Part shown: positions 23,282-35,512 of the stretch, piece by piece
Layout: each line of letters starts with the position of its first letter
How positions within the stretch are numbered: the first letter of the stretch is position 1
Assembly (NCBI GenBank): GCA_035771165.1
Contig: JAWNZC010000447.1
Span: 62,001 to 126,000 of the forward strand
Direction of reading: 5' to 3'
Length of the DNA: 64,000 nucleotides
DNA from: Paragorgia papillata
Lineage: Eukaryota > Cnidaria > Anthozoa > Scleralcyonacea > Coralliidae
Translations under genes and position numbers: made by a program
The notes under the pieces: model-generated
Database searches by the model: none
The model's input: the letters and a program-made list of their open reading frames with translations, nothing else
Told to the model about the DNA's origin: nothing

Positions 23282-24146
23282 GAGCTTAAAATCAACGATT
23301 GCGCATGCGCTAATTTAGTTTTGGGAGCCTGCAATTGGACGAATATAGAGCAAAAGCAAGCGGCGCTTCTAAGGGACACCGCTTGATAGCTGATTGGCCA
23401 ACACACACGTGCGATACGATGAACACTTGCCTCTGGGCCCTTAGCGTAGGAATGACACGCACGCAAGACAGCACGAGTCGGGTTTTCAATTTCAAACAGG
23501 GGAATTATAGGCACCAAGGCGCGTTGTTTTAAACCATACACATTGTACATCATTCAAAATTGAGAAATAAAGTTATGAAGGGCAAGTCGTTGGTGAATGG
23601 TGACATTGTTGGTGAATTGCGCAGCAACCAAAAGGTAATGTTCATTTAAAACTAGTTATACTGTCCGTAATTCATTTATTTGTAGCATGCAAATTGCTTG
23701 AACTAAAGTCTACAGAAATAATCAAATGCGCGCAAACATGCGGCGTATGACTATATGACTGATTGTGCAATTCTGTTGCTGAAATAAATTAATCACTAAA
23801 AACACACGAGACTAAACATCACTGTTTATTCTCGGATAATCTAGAAGATGTAAAACACGTTTTGCTGTGCATTATAATTTATAAGACAAGACATAGATGG
23901 TTATAAAGAGGAGCGTAGTTAAGAACATGCGAGATACACGTAACACGTGGCGTAACGGAAGTTAGCAATGAACGTCGCTATGATTTTGTCCCGCGCCCTG
24001 TATTGCCACTCCTTTAAACTAAACATATATAAACAAGGGTAAGTTGCTGCTATGTTATTAGTCAATAAGCACTGTACCGAAGACTGTGTCAATGGAAAAG
24101 CGTCCTCATCTTAACTGTTACCGCTACGGTTTCTTGCCTATACAAA

Positions 24147-26203
24147 ATGACCGAATGTATTGTAGAGTCGTTGTTATCTCGCCCATTTGGATCGAGACCT
24201 TTTGCCGAGAAAAAAGAAATCGTTGAAGGGGGCCGTCCTACTCCTGAGTTGAAAGCACTGCAACATCGAAACGAGGTGGTAAAGCTTTTATTCGAAGCTT
24301 TCAAACATCAAATTACGACAAGTACAAATGGATGGCTAGCTCCTCCAAGATGAATAAGTTATTCTGCTGGCCATGTCTTTTGTTCAACCCAACGGACAAG
24401 ACAGTGTGGTGCAAAAAAGGATACGATGATTTGAGAAACTTATGCAATGCCATCAACAGACACGAGAAAATGAAAAAACCCGCCAGTTTTGGGCGTATCC
24501 GTATCGATATGCAGCTAGACCAACAGGCGCGTCAACACATCTCAGCTCACAACTTGATGGTGCATAAAAATAGAGAGATACTTCGCCGTTTAATTAACGT
24601 TGTTTGCTTCCTTGGCAAACAGGAACTTTCTTTCAGAGGTCGGGTGGAGCTGGAGGAGTCAGCCAACCGAGGCAATTACGTGGAATTGGTAAAGTTGCTA
24701 AGTACATATGACCCCACACTGGAACAGCATCTTCAGACGGCAACCGTGTTTTCTGGCCAATCGCATCCAGAACGACTGATAGTTGCTGTCAGGGATGTTT
24801 TGAAGAAAGCGATAAAAGACGAAGTGATAAGCAGCCCATTCATCGCCATTTCCTTGGACGAAACTTCCGACGTTAAAACGTTATCGCAGCTAACGACTAT
24901 CGTTCGCTATGTCAACCCAGATGAAAAGCTGTGGAGCGTTTTCTCGGATTTTCTGACGTGAGTGAAGATAGGATGGCAGCAAGACTAAAACAAGAAGTCG
25001 ATAATACTCTTGACGAGTCGGGATGCAGCGAAAAACTGATTGCCCAAACGTATGATGGTGCAACTGTCATGTCAGGAGAACTGTCCGGCTTTCAAACACG
25101 AGTTAGAGAAGATTATCCACATGCTCTTTTTATCCATTGCTGTGGACACGCATTAAATTTGGTGCTAGTGCAAGCTGTTTCGTCAACCAAGGAGTGTCGA
25201 ATATTTTTTAAAACCATCACTGTTTGTTGGGCGACGCATCCCCACTGGAACTGCTGTTCGATGGCCGATTATTACGCCAGATTAATCCACGCTGTATTGG
25301 AGACAAGAGAAAATATAGTCGAAGTTTTCGAATACATCGTGGAACACGATGACGAGTTTGACGGTAAAACGTTAAACGAAGCTCGGCGATACCGACAAAT
25401 CCTATCAGATTTCCAATTTGTGTTCTGCCTAAAAATCTTTTCAGAAATCTTCGGTCTCACGGATGTTCTGTATCATATCATTCAGAGTAAGCAGTTTGAT
25501 ATTGCCTACTGTGTCACAAAAGTCCGCGAAACGAAAAATAGTATTCACTGAACAGCGAACAAAATTTGCAAATTATTGGAATTTTACGTTGAATGTCGCC
25601 GAAGCACCACGGAAACGAGGGCAAACTGAAGAACAAGCCATGACGTCCTACCGCCAGATGTTTTTCTCCGTAGTCGACACTATTGTTGTGCAGATTGATT
25701 CCAGGTTTGAAATTCTTACCAGCAGGAAATTCGTTTCTTTGTTGGATCATTCGAAGCACCAGTTGTACTGCGAGAATTTTCCCGAACAAGAACTGCAATC
25801 GTTGCAGAGCACATATGGAACATTTTTCAACATTCAAGCATTAAAAAGTGAACTAACCGTTGTCTACGCATCCGCTAAACTCAAATCAAAGCCTGTTTTT
25901 GATATGATATTAAAAATAAATGAGCTTGATTTGAAAGGCTGTTTTCCAGAGGTGTACCGATTGTGCCAGCTTATTCTTACGATGCCAAGTACGTCAGCTT
26001 CTGCAGAAAGATCTTTCTCTGCACTAAAACGTATCAAGACGTACCTTCGCAGTACGCAAGGCCAAGACCGACTTTCTGCATTGGCGACGATTTCGATCGA
26101 GAAAGAGATGTTGGTTAAGTTGCAAGGAAGTCCACCTTTTTATGAGGACGTAATAAAAGAGTTTTGCGCAAGGGAAAGGCGGATGGAATTTATGTTTAAG
26201 TAA
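24147..26203 (+). pseudogene. hAT transposase, frameshifted
   Basis: Segments of a TTF-finger/hAT transposase lie in order in different frames. They are the N-terminal part to about 24345, the zinc-finger part with LFCWPCLLFNP (24332-24961) that reaches the first catalytic region FIAISLDETSDVKTLSQL, then AQTYDGATVMSGE and HCCGHALNLVL (to 25551). The last segment (about 25500-26203) has the dimerisation motif SASAERSFSALKRIKTYLRS. Frame changes occur near 24345, 24955 and 25510-25550, and the sequence after CCGHALNLVL is disturbed near 25210-25270. The conserved Asp, Asp and Glu regions are all still recognisable, so decay is mild. Confidence 0.85.
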
Positions 26204-26908
26204 ATATAGAATATTAGTTCCGCTTTGTTACTTTTAATTTTCATGATTATGGCAATGCATGTAATTCGGTATAGCCATGTATGTAATGACTGCATGCATG
26301 CATGCATGCATGCATGTCTGTACATTTACATCATACTGTGCAGACGCATTATAAGTTTATAATATTTGTAAAATATAATTGCTAATAATAATACTCTATC
26401 ATTATTTGTAATTATTGTTGTTACCTCAAAGTCACTAGTCATAATATTATGCATCTATTTTTGATGACCCAAATATAGCTGTTCTGTAATTTTTGATTCG
26501 TGAATGCAGTGAAATAACTGTGTATTTTCAAAAATACCAGCCTATAGCCAGGCCTTACAGATTATTATTTTTGGAAAATTTCTTTCGGAAGTCACTGGAA
26601 ATGCACTCCTGGGGTTTTCAAATTCAAACATTTTCTGGGGGAGCATGCCCCCAGACCCCCCTAGAGGGGTTCGCTTGCGTATCAATTTTGGTCACCGCAC
26701 GCCACTGCAGTGAACACGATTTATCACTCGGTATAAATTCACTCACAAAATATAAATCAAGAGGATACTACAAACATTAAACAAGTAACTTTATTTCAAG
26801 AAGGGAAAAACCCCAAAATAAACAGGTAAGAATCCACAAATATCATTATGCCGTGCTCCCTTGGTTAAATTAAGCCACATTCACGAGCTGGCTGTAGGCT
26901 GTCAGTTA

Positions 26909-27298
26909 TAGAGATCAGTGGTTTTCGCGGATACTGCACACGATCGGAAATCGCATAGAAAATCGGCCACTTTCATGGGGCAGTTCGCAGTCCACGTGCG
27001 TGCTGGCTCAAGTGAGTTCTGAGGACATTTGAAACTGATGAATTTGAGAAGGATAATGGGTTCGTACATCGCGAAAATTCCACGAGTTGTCAACAAACCG
27101 TATTCTGTGGCAAGTCCAACCTTCGTGCTATGCGCTCGTAGAAGAATTAAGGTCGAGCGACGATTTTGAGCGGAGATGTTTGACTTTGAGCTCGGTGTGT
27201 TCTCGCTCCTGTCGGCCGTGTATTGATGACGTTTACACGCAAGATATTCGTTCTACGCATGCGTTGCTAATACGGGTCAGCCCCACTGATCTCAAGTA
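26909..27298. mobile_element. 390-bp TIR element (GAGATCAGTGG ends)
   Basis: Left end GAGATCAGTGG and right end CCACTGATCTC. A third copy of the terminus (GAGATCAGTGGTCAGCCCGT) occurs at 29887, matching the right end's internal sequence (AATACGGGTCAGCCCCACTG). A clear TSD is not seen. The right end coincides with the premature end of the ORF 27292-28053. Confidence 0.6.
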
Positions 27299-28053
27299 TA
27301 ATGATGGTTTGCACGGATAAACACTTTTGATATGAGCTTTTGTCCAATGAAGTCTTTCCCGATTGTATACAATGGAGGCTCTGTAGCAGAAATAACATTG
27401 TTTGGGTCATTAATGTTGCAAATGCGATTTGATGCCAGGGTAGTATGCAGCTTATTGAAGTTATTTGAGAAATGTAAGTTTATTAGCATATGTTCAACAT
27501 CTGCTATATTTATCCCAGTCTGGATCGTTATGGATATATAATCAAAGAGATCTTTCGTCACGCCAGATTTATGAAACAACACGAAAGGAATTTGACCATG
27601 TTTCCTTACTTCATTAAGAATTGGTGGGTCATGAGAAACAATTTGGTGATTCCTTTCACATAAGTAAACAGATGAGACCAGAAGAACGCGTTTTTGAATA
27701 CAAAATAGGTTCCTTGGAAGATCCCTGTCCGTGCATCCATCTTTCCACTTCCAATGCCTCAATGAAGAATGACATTTGGGGCATTTTAGTTGCCTAGCAT
27801 CGTTTAGATGAGCAAGGGGATTCCACAAAATGACTGAAGGTATGACCTCGTTTATTACATTGGACGAATAAAGACTGCCTTCTTGATTGAATCTGATTTG
27901 TATTTCACTTTGCCCTTTTTCAAAATTGACGATACATAACTTGATAAAATTTAACCATGACTTTTCCATTACACCAGCACACATCGGTAAATACTGTAAG
28001 TTTAACGTTAAGAGACATACAAACCACAGACAATAAGTCGTGTATGCCGCCAT
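27292..28053 (-). CDS. zinc-ribbon ORF of unknown, probably mobile-element-related family, 3'-truncated
   Basis: A 253-codon minus-strand frame starts at an ATG in good context (GCAAAGATGGCGG). It has a hydrophobic N-terminus, a CPKCHSSLRHWKWKDG zinc-ribbon-like segment and YLCERNHQIVSHDPPIL. This is followed by FVLFHKSGVTKDLFDYIS, a predicted helical region. I associate this arrangement with multicopy, transposon-like proteins of cnidarians and molluscs, but cannot name the family with certainty. The frame ends just as it meets the TIR of the element at 26909-27298, so the real C-terminus was probably cut off by that insertion. Confidence 0.5.
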   Translation of the reverse strand: MAAYTTYCLWFVCLLTLNLQYLPMCAGVMEKSWLNFIKLCIVNFEKGQSEIQIRFNQEGSLYSSNVINEVIPSVILWNPLAHLNDARQLKCPKCHSSLRHWKWKDGCTDRDLPRNLFCIQKRVLLVSSVYLCERNHQIVSHDPPILNEVRKHGQIPFVLFHKSGVTKDLFDYISITIQTGINIADVEHMLINLHFSNNFNKLHTTLASNRICNINDPNNVISATEPPLYTIGKDFIGQKLISKVFIRANHHYT

Positions 28054-28059
28054 CTTTGC

Positions 28060-29285
28060 CGTGTTTGCTTACTCTGCTGTGTCATGTCAATCATCATTCA
28101 GCACTGGCATTAATCACATGTTTATATCGTCTGTGATATCGTGTTTCTGTTGCTTGCATACTAGCGGAAATATTAATTTACAATATAGCACGCAATGCAG
28201 GCAATGAAATGAATGAATAATCTAAACTTTAGTTTACATTTTTTGCCAAAAGGTGTTTTAATTTTGCCAAAGGATCATCAAGAGGTTGTGAACATAAGAT
28301 TATGAAGTATTTAATACCATCGCTACGCTCGCATCAGTCTTTTCCGGAATGGACAATAGACCACTTGCAGTTATTCCCTTGGTGGAGGACAAATGCTTAT
28401 AAACTATAGAATTTTCATTCATTATTTGCTCTGTTGAACGTCGGAACCTCAGTGGTCGGAACTTTGAAGTTGTCCTCCAGATCATGTCCAGATACTGTGA
28501 CTGACAGCGACATTCCTAAACGCCACGTGTAAAGCTTATAGTCAAAGAGAGCAAATTCTTATGCCAGTTGATTACAAGCTTTTATTTTTCCATGTGTATA
28601 GCCTTTTAATTTTACTCACTCATCCCCCACATACCCTCCTACATCCAAGACACTACTGACATTCTCAAACGAACATTCTCTCTTAATAACAACTCACCTA
28701 CTGATTTATTAAATACTTATTACTATGTCAACAGCTTGTACGCAAACATATCAAATGATGAAGGCATATTTAAGCCTGCATTGACACAAAATAATTGACA
28801 TGCATCAACACAAAATACATTACTTATAAACTTCGACTTTTACATCCAACTATTTACTAATATGCCTACATATTCCCACAACTACCCCTAAGGACAATGA
28901 CTATCCGCCTGTCCATACGCAACATAGCCGGAGGCTAATTGCGCTTTTTATTCAAATTCCCTTCTAATCTCTCCCTCATTCGTCAACAATACATTACATG
29001 ACTAAAACTTCTTTGTGGTTCCCATTAACTACACTCAAACTTATAAAAAAATTGTGACAAAACGACACTGATGATTGGTGAAAGCCACACGCTTTGTATT
29101 TCTAATAGAATAACATGTCTATAGTTACCACACATTTAAAGGCCGTTTCATATATTATGATATATATCGTTTGAAGTTTAAATGTTATCTGTTTGTCAAA
29201 CCAAAATCAATCTGCTTCATATCTCTAATAAAAACATCAACCAACCATGGTTTTTGTTGTCAAGCCAATGACCTGAATTGACCAA
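28060..29285. other. non-coding spacer
   Basis: AT-rich sequence. A minus-strand frame at 28300-28485 is short and unrecognised. No repeats are obvious. Confidence 0.4.
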
Positions 29286-29324
29286 TGAAAATGTAAATTA
29301 TCCAAATGATCCAAAAAGAAAACA

Positions 29325-29710
29325 AATTTTATTTATTCAAATGATCCAAACGATCCAAACGATTTAAATGATCCAAGAAAAACAAAAACAATCAAAATAT
29401 CAAAATAATCCAAACGATCCAAAAGAGCAAACGATCCAAAAGAGCAAATGAACCAAACGATCCAAATGAACCAAAAAAATAGAAATAAAAAATATTTAAA
29501 TAATCCAAACGATCCAAAAAAGCAAATGATCCAAACGATCCAAATGAACCAAAAAAATAGAAATAAAAGATATAAAAATGATCCAAACGCACCAAAAAAA
29601 TTGAAATAAAAAATATTTAAATGATCCAAACGACCCAAGAAACCAAATGATCCGAACGATCCAAATAATCCAAAGATCCATAAACATTTAATATCCAAAA
29701 AAGCCAACAT
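29325..29710. repeat. AAAYGATCC minisatellite
   Basis: Repeats of AAACGATCCAAA, AAATGATCC and AAATGAACCAAAAAAATAGA in a higher-order unit of about 100 bp present roughly three times. Minus-strand open frames rich in FGSFG are translations of this repeat, not genes. Confidence 0.9.
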
Positions 29711-30464
29711 TCCAAAAAAGAAGGACTAATATAAAAACAGGGACATAAGCCTTGGTTAAACTGCTTAAATTAAAAGTATGCGACTGACACCTAGGGAACA
29801 ACCTGTATACGCTATGTATTAACTATTAGCCTATTTGTGTGACGTCACTCGTGACTTGGTATATGGCGCATTAACCATATATTTGAGATCAGTGGTCAGC
29901 CCGTATTACGCGAGCATCGACAGCCGCCATTTCTGATCGTGTTGCATGTTTTCGTCAATCACGTGGTCAAGGCGTAAGATCATCGATCAGAAGCCTTATT
30001 CGTATCTACGAACGTTGTACGAACGCTCACGAACGTAAGCCGAATCGCGCTTTAGCGAATGTGAAATAGTACGTCATCAAAGCGCTTTTAATAGACAAGA
30101 GTGGATCATAGTTCAATGGAGTGGATGTTAAAAAGCGATTATGAAAACCATTTCAAGGACGACGATAAGATTCATTTAGAAGGTAGGGAAACTTATACAT
30201 GAATATAGATTTCGAATATTTACGTTGATGGTACATTGAACGAAGATATATTAACCATGGATTGTAAAAGGACTTTTACTATCCACAGGGGCGGATCTAG
30301 CGTTAGTCAAATAAGTCGGACGACTAAGGTAAAAAAAATAGCGATTGCAAAAAAAACTCCGGTTAAAAACGACGTTAATAGCAGCGAGAACAATCGCGGA
30401 AAATCTAATTCGGCACCAGGACCATTTACTGTAAGGCGCGCGGACTTTTTATACCTCCTGGTGG

Positions 30465-30625
30465 CACTGATTAGGTTTGCCGAATTTGGCAGCCATTTTG
30501 ACTTATTTACCCCGTTTTAGCCACTCTGATTGGTCAAAACAAGGTAAATTCTGAGCACTGATTGGTTTGCCGTATCTGGCAGCCATTTTGACTTATTTGA
30601 CCCGATTTAGCCATTCTCATTGGTT
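30465..30625. repeat. 80-bp direct duplication upstream of the OTU-hAT gene
   Basis: The segment containing GCAGCCATTTTGACTTATTT and GATTGGTTTGCCG occurs twice in tandem with small differences, about 130-280 bp upstream of the start codon. It may form part of the element's promoter (inference); CCATTTTG motifs recur in both copies. Confidence 0.7.
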
Positions 30626-30749
30626 GAACACGGCTTGCTCCAAATCTCGACTGATTTACCTACAATTGAGCAATCTCATTGGCTATGCAGAACCTTGACT
30701 GCCTGCCTAACTTGCCAGCCACCAAGTGTGCGATCTGCTTGCTTCGATC

Positions 30750-33700
30750 ATGGCTTCTACAAGCATGTTTGACCGTGCGCAATCAGCTTTACAAAGCAAT
30801 AACGAGGTGTTATTGCGACAAATATACAACGATTTGTCCGCAAGCGTCAGCGCTTGTCGACTTCTCGGTAAGGAAGAACATTTTCTCGGGATTGGTGCGA
30901 CGGCTGCCTATCTACCGCTACACGTGAAAGCTGACAAGAACATGCCTTCTATCGCCCTAAGGTAAGCTTATTTCTGATTTTATTATATAATTCATTGGCG
31001 TTCATGAGCGTGTTTCGACACAATAGAAATGTGTTGCTTTCTTGACGTTCATTACTGGACTAGAAGCGCGGAAATTTGATAAATTATATATGTATATTGT
31101 GCTATAAAAGTTTATCGAACGAAATTACAAGAGCTGACAGGCCGCGGCTGTTTCATAAATATTGCGCTTTTAAAATACAGCTTGAGGTTTGTGAAATATC
31201 TGGTAACATCATATTTATCGTCGTTCTAATCTACAATAAGCCTTCGCTGGTATTATTCATTTAAATTATTCATGTTTTCCTTGTATTCGCCATGTGTATA
31301 AATCTGCATACATGATGTCATAATGTATGAACCGCAGGATCTTGAAAGCTCGTGCTTACAGTATGTGGAGATATTTTAAAACAAAATGATAACATAGTAT
31401 AGACTTTTACTTGGGCAGTTGGGCTTATGATTGCCAATTTCTGACGTAGTATTTATTGTCTACTCTTATTTAATTTTTTTAGATCTGAAGCATCTGGGAA
31501 TTGTTTGTATAGTTCTGCTTCCTTGTTACTGGTAGGAGACAATACTCTTGTTCAGTCACTTAGGGTTATGGTATCTATTGAGCTATTTTTAAATGCCAAT
31601 TTCTATAGCAGCCATCCATCTTTTTCTTCTATCTTTGCAAAACACAAAGATAAAGTATTCACTAGTTTTAAAAATATTTTGCCAATGTCTGTCTCATTTG
31701 AGAGCTTAGATTCTTGTTTGTCTGGGGAGCAACTAGTTAAGATAGAAGCCATTTTGAATTGTAAGGATAAGACATATGCAAGTTTTCTTTGCATACTGGG
31801 TCTCTCTTCTGTTACAAACAGAAACATTTCAGTAATGTATCCAGATTGTGGAGAACTTAGATTTAAAATACTATTTAACCAAAGGGTGAACCCTCGTCTT
31901 CCTTTAAAATGTAAATCTGATGATTTACATATATTATATTGTTGTTATGATTCAGTCCCTCCCAGTCAAATATTTAAGCCAAATCATTTTGTTCCTATCA
32001 TCTTTGGGAAGATAAGAGGGAAAAGGAGTCTACCACAACCAGCTTCCAAGAAAATTTTGAAGCGAACTCACAATATTGATTCTTTGGGGGTATCCATTAA
32101 GACTACTTCTCCTAAAATTTCTAGTTTTTTTTTACCTAAACCTGTTACCACTACTGTAACATGTAGTCAACTAGTTACTGCCACTGCTGGTCAACCAATT
32201 ACTGCTGGTCAACCAATTACTGCTGGCCAACCAATTATTGCTGGTCAACCAATTACTGCTGGTCAACAAATTACTTCTGGCCAACCAATTACTTCTAGTC
32301 AGTCAATTCCAGCTGTTACTACTACATGTTCTCATCCTTTGACTCTTACTCAACCTTTTACTCCTGGTCAGCCAGTTATTGCTAGTCAACCGGTTAGTGC
32401 CAATCAACCTGTTATTGATACTATTCAAACAGGTTCTAGTAATACTAGCAAAGGAGTGATTTTTTCTATGACAAGCTCTAGTACACCTCTTAAGCCTGCT
32501 GTGATTCCAGGAAGAAATGAATATGATGTTGCATATTATAGAGAGAAAGCCAAACATATGAACCATTCTCAAATAGTAGACTTAATCAAAAATGTTTTTA
32601 AGCCTGATAAGTCTTATCCTTTTCCAAAAACAAATAATAGGTCTTTTCTTTTTAAATGGTTTGAGAGTTACTCTTGGTTGTGTTATTCTCCTAGTTTAAA
32701 TGGTGCATTTTGTCTTTCTTGTGTGTTGTTTGGGGATCAGTTTCCAACAAAGACTTCTAAAATCAAAAAGTTATTTTCAGAGCCTTTTTCTCACTGGAAT
32801 GATGCAACCTCCTGTTTTAAACGTCATATTGGTCTTGGAAATAACACATGTAGATCAGGTTTACATGAAAGTACATCCACACTATTTACAGCTGTTATTG
32901 GGCAAATGTCGGGAAAAATCCAACCAATTGAAGTACTAGTTGACGCACATGCAAAGAGAAAAATTTCTGAAAACAGGAAGAAGCTTGTTCCAATTGTTGA
33001 TACAATTAAACTGTGTGGTCGTCTTGGTATATCTTTGCGAGGCCATCGAGATGATTCCAAATATCATCCTGAGGTTGGATGTTTTTCTCAGGGAGGTGTA
33101 GGCAATTTTATTGAACTTTTAAATTATAGGATTCGAGGAGGTGATATTGATTGTGAGCATCATTTGAAAACTGCACCCAAAAATGCAACTTACATTTCTA
33201 AAAACACCCAGAATGAATTAATAAAATGTTGTGGGCAGGTTATCACTGAGGAGATTGTCAGTGAAGTGAAACGTAACAAATTTTTTACTATTATTGCTGA
33301 TGAAGCGGCCGATTGTTCAAATAAAGAACAATTATCTCTTGTTTTACGTTTTGTTGATGACAACCAAAATATTAGGGAAGATTTTGTAATATTTCTGCAT
33401 TGCAAATGGGGTTTATCAGGTGCAGATCTTGCAACACTTATTTTGAAAGCCTTGACGGATCTCTCTCTGAGTATTGACAATTGTAGGGGACAAGGGTATG
33501 ATGGAGCTGGAGCTGTTGCTGGTCACATCAATGGTCTCTCAGCACGAATACTACGCCTTAACAAGAAAGCAATTTACACTCATTGCTACAGTCACAGACT
33601 TAATTTAACTATTAGTTCTTCTTGTTCTGTTCCCTTAGTAAGAAATGTTTTAACTCAAATTAAAGAATTGTCATACTTTTTCAACCTGTCAGATGGACGC

Positions 33701-34780
33701 CAAATGCTTTTAGAAAAAAATGTTTCAAAATATTGCCCAGACTCAAGGAAAGTAAAATTAAAAGATGTTTGTAGGACAAGGTGGGTTGAGCGTATTGGAG
33801 GCATGGATGTATTTCAAGAATTGTTTGTTCCAATTTTTTTCACTTTGCATGAAATGAGTTTAAATGAGGAAAGGATATGTAACCCAGCTACATCGTCTAA
33901 AGCAACATCTTTTTTAGCACTGATTTCTTCATTTCAATTTATTGTTGCTCTTGTGATCACCAGGAATATATTTGATTTGACTCTGCCAGTAACTCAGTTA
34001 TTGCAAGATAAGACTAATGACATCATGGATGGTATAAATCTGATTGAGGCTCTGAAAAATTTGGGGATCAGAATTAGAAATGAGATTAATTTTTATCATG
34101 ATAAATGGTACACTGAAGTAGTTGCTTTGGCTGCTAAAGTGGACATAGCAGAGAGTATGCCAAGAACAACTACCAGACAAACTACCAGGGATAACCATCC
34201 AGCTTCACATGCTTCTGAGTACTTTAAGAGAGTAATTACTATTCCTGTATTAGATCATCTTAACTCTGAACTTAAAACAAGATTTGACATGGATAGTGTT
34301 AATGCTTACTATGGTTTGAGTATTGTACCTTCTAAAATGATTGCTTTAGTAAATTTGTTTCAGTCTGGCCAGCAGACGTGGAAAGAAAAGTTTAAAATCT
34401 TTGCCAATTTGTATGAAGATGATATACCAAACCCCTTGGCACTGGATGCAGAACTAGAATTGTGGCAAAAGTATTGGGAAAGCTTTCAGGGCTCAAGGCC
34501 TGACAGTGTTGGTTCCACATTGAAGGCTTTAAATTTTGATAGCTTTAATAACATTAAGGTAGCTCTTCGAATCTTAGCTACACTTCCTGTCACTTCCTGT
34601 GAGTGTGAGCGTTCCTTTTCAGCTTTGCGCAGGTTAAAGACCTACAACAGAAGTAACATGGTTGAAGACCGTCTCAATGGCTTAGCACTCTTGCATATTC
34701 ATCAAGAAATTGAGCCTGCTATTCAACATGTTATAAATAAATTTGCTTCTGGTAACCGAAGATTGGAGTTGAGCTTGTAA
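30750..34780 (+). CDS. OTU-like protease domain fused to a TTF-finger hAT transposase (two exons)
   Basis: Exon 1 is 30750-30961 (ATG start, donor AAG|GTAAGC). Exon 2 is 31483-34780 (acceptor TTTTTTTAG); joining them keeps frame and gives about 1169 aa. N-terminal part: EASGNCLYSSASLLLVGDN, with candidate OTU-type nucleophile near Cys78, and LHILYCCYDS followed by KPNHFVPIIF with candidate His near 239. This is the OTU/vertnin-like layout. A Gln-Pro-Ile-Thr-Ala-Gly repeat linker follows (about 305-370), then a TTF-type zinc finger (about 448-490: FCLSCVLFG). The hAT catalytic core has FTIIADEAAD (Asp near 677), GQGYDGAGAVAG (Asp near 744) and the C-terminal SCECERSFSALRRLKTYN (Glu near 1113) dimerisation block. 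No stops or frameshifts, so it could be functional. The OTU call is by motif only. Confidence 0.85.
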
Positions 34781-34964
34781 TTGTTTTTCTTATATTAATT
34801 AATTATAATTAAATACAGTATATTAATTGTTCTTTTTTTACTTAAAAAACTGGAAGGTGGCATGTGGTATTGGGGATTATTAACATAAACTGAATTGCAT
34901 TGTGACATGTAGCTTAATACAGTATAGGTATGTTAGTTGGAGTTAAGTAGCTAGGGTTAGGGGC

Positions 34965-35315
34965 TGAAATGGTGGAGATGACTGGGATGATGTAGAGAAT
35001 TGAGCATCTCTATGTCCATGAAATGTCCCATTATCGTCTTCAAAAAAAAGCTTCTCTTAACCAGACATTGTCTGCTTGGGTAGAGGCATAAAAGGCGGGT
35101 ATCTGGCGCCTGAAAACCAGACAGCTCATAGTTACTTGACTTAGGGTGGGTGGGTGTAGTGGCTTAGATTAGTTTAGGGTTGAGTTGACTGGGATTATGT
35201 AGAGAGTTGAGCAGCTCTATGTCCATGAAATGTCCCATTATCGTCATCAAAAAAGCTTCTCTTAACCAGGCGGGTATCTGGCGCCTGAAAACCAGACAGC
35301 TCTGGGTAGGTGGGG
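34965..35315. repeat. two direct copies of a ~130-bp unit in the hAT 3' region
   Basis: Copies at about 34970-35130 and 35180-35310 share TCTATGTCCATGAAATGTCC, CATTATCGTC, AAGCTTCTCTTAACCAG and GGCGGGTATCTGGCGCCTGA. Non-coding; perhaps the 3' region of another short element that was captured. Confidence 0.8.
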
Positions 35316-35460
35316 CTCATCAGCCATGGAAGGCAGCCCACCTAGGAGAAGGAAAACTCTGATTTCAAACCCCTTGGACCTTCACTTGTGTGTTGGTCCG
35401 GCTGTCCATGTCGGATTCACTGACTGCAACAACGTGTTACTGGTGTTTGACGTGTTTCCT

Positions 35461-35512
35461 AGGCATGCTGATGAGCTCTGACATAGAGCGAAACAGCGAA
35501 ATGTTTTATGAT
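35461..35512 (+). ncRNA. candidate hammerhead ribozyme core
   Basis: CTGATGA (35468-35474) is followed by a 4-bp stem II GCTC/GAGC with a 7-nt loop, then GAAA (35490-35493). Next comes a short stem III ACA/TGT with a 6-nt loop and a UH cleavage position near 35505. All invariant core positions are present and the first stem II pair is G-C as required. Stem I is weak: CATG before the core can pair with TATG only if one nucleotide bulges. Hammerheads are known from Penelope-like elements and animal retrozymes; this one may be a decayed or bystander copy. Confidence 0.45.

Larger units (their letters stand above)
22960..26707 (+). mobile_element. hAT transposon with perfect 8-bp TSD
   Basis: Left end CAGTGGCGTGCGGTCA and right end (complement) CAGTGGCGTGCGGTGACC form hAT-type TIRs. 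The flanks are an exact 8-bp duplication CAGTGAAC (22952-22959 and 26708-26715). Length 3748 bp. The right subterminal region has the G-run/GCATGCCCCC palindrome common in this family. It carries a frameshifted transposase (24147-26203), so this copy is inactive. The perfect TSD and clear TIRs suggest a fairly recent insertion. Confidence 0.95.
22651..26868. mobile_element. older foldback MITE, split by a hAT insertion
   Basis: Left arm 22651-22810 and right arm 26716-26868 are inverted copies (for example AAGGGAGCACGGC at 22659 onward against GCCGTGCTCCCTT at 26850 onward, and GTGAGTGAATTTATAC against its complement). Without the hAT element this is a foldback repeat of roughly 470 bp. Its interior includes a second small inverted repeat (GATCGATTCTCTGTC against GACAGAGAATCGATC, 22816-22953). 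Confidence 0.8.

Noticed and set aside
23254..23553. 99-codon minus-strand frame in the hAT 5' region
   Set aside because: Opposite strand is also open, no family recognised, and it lies in subterminal transposon sequence.
29333..29710. Minus-strand frame rich in FGSFGSFG
   Set aside because: Translation of the AAACGATCC minisatellite.
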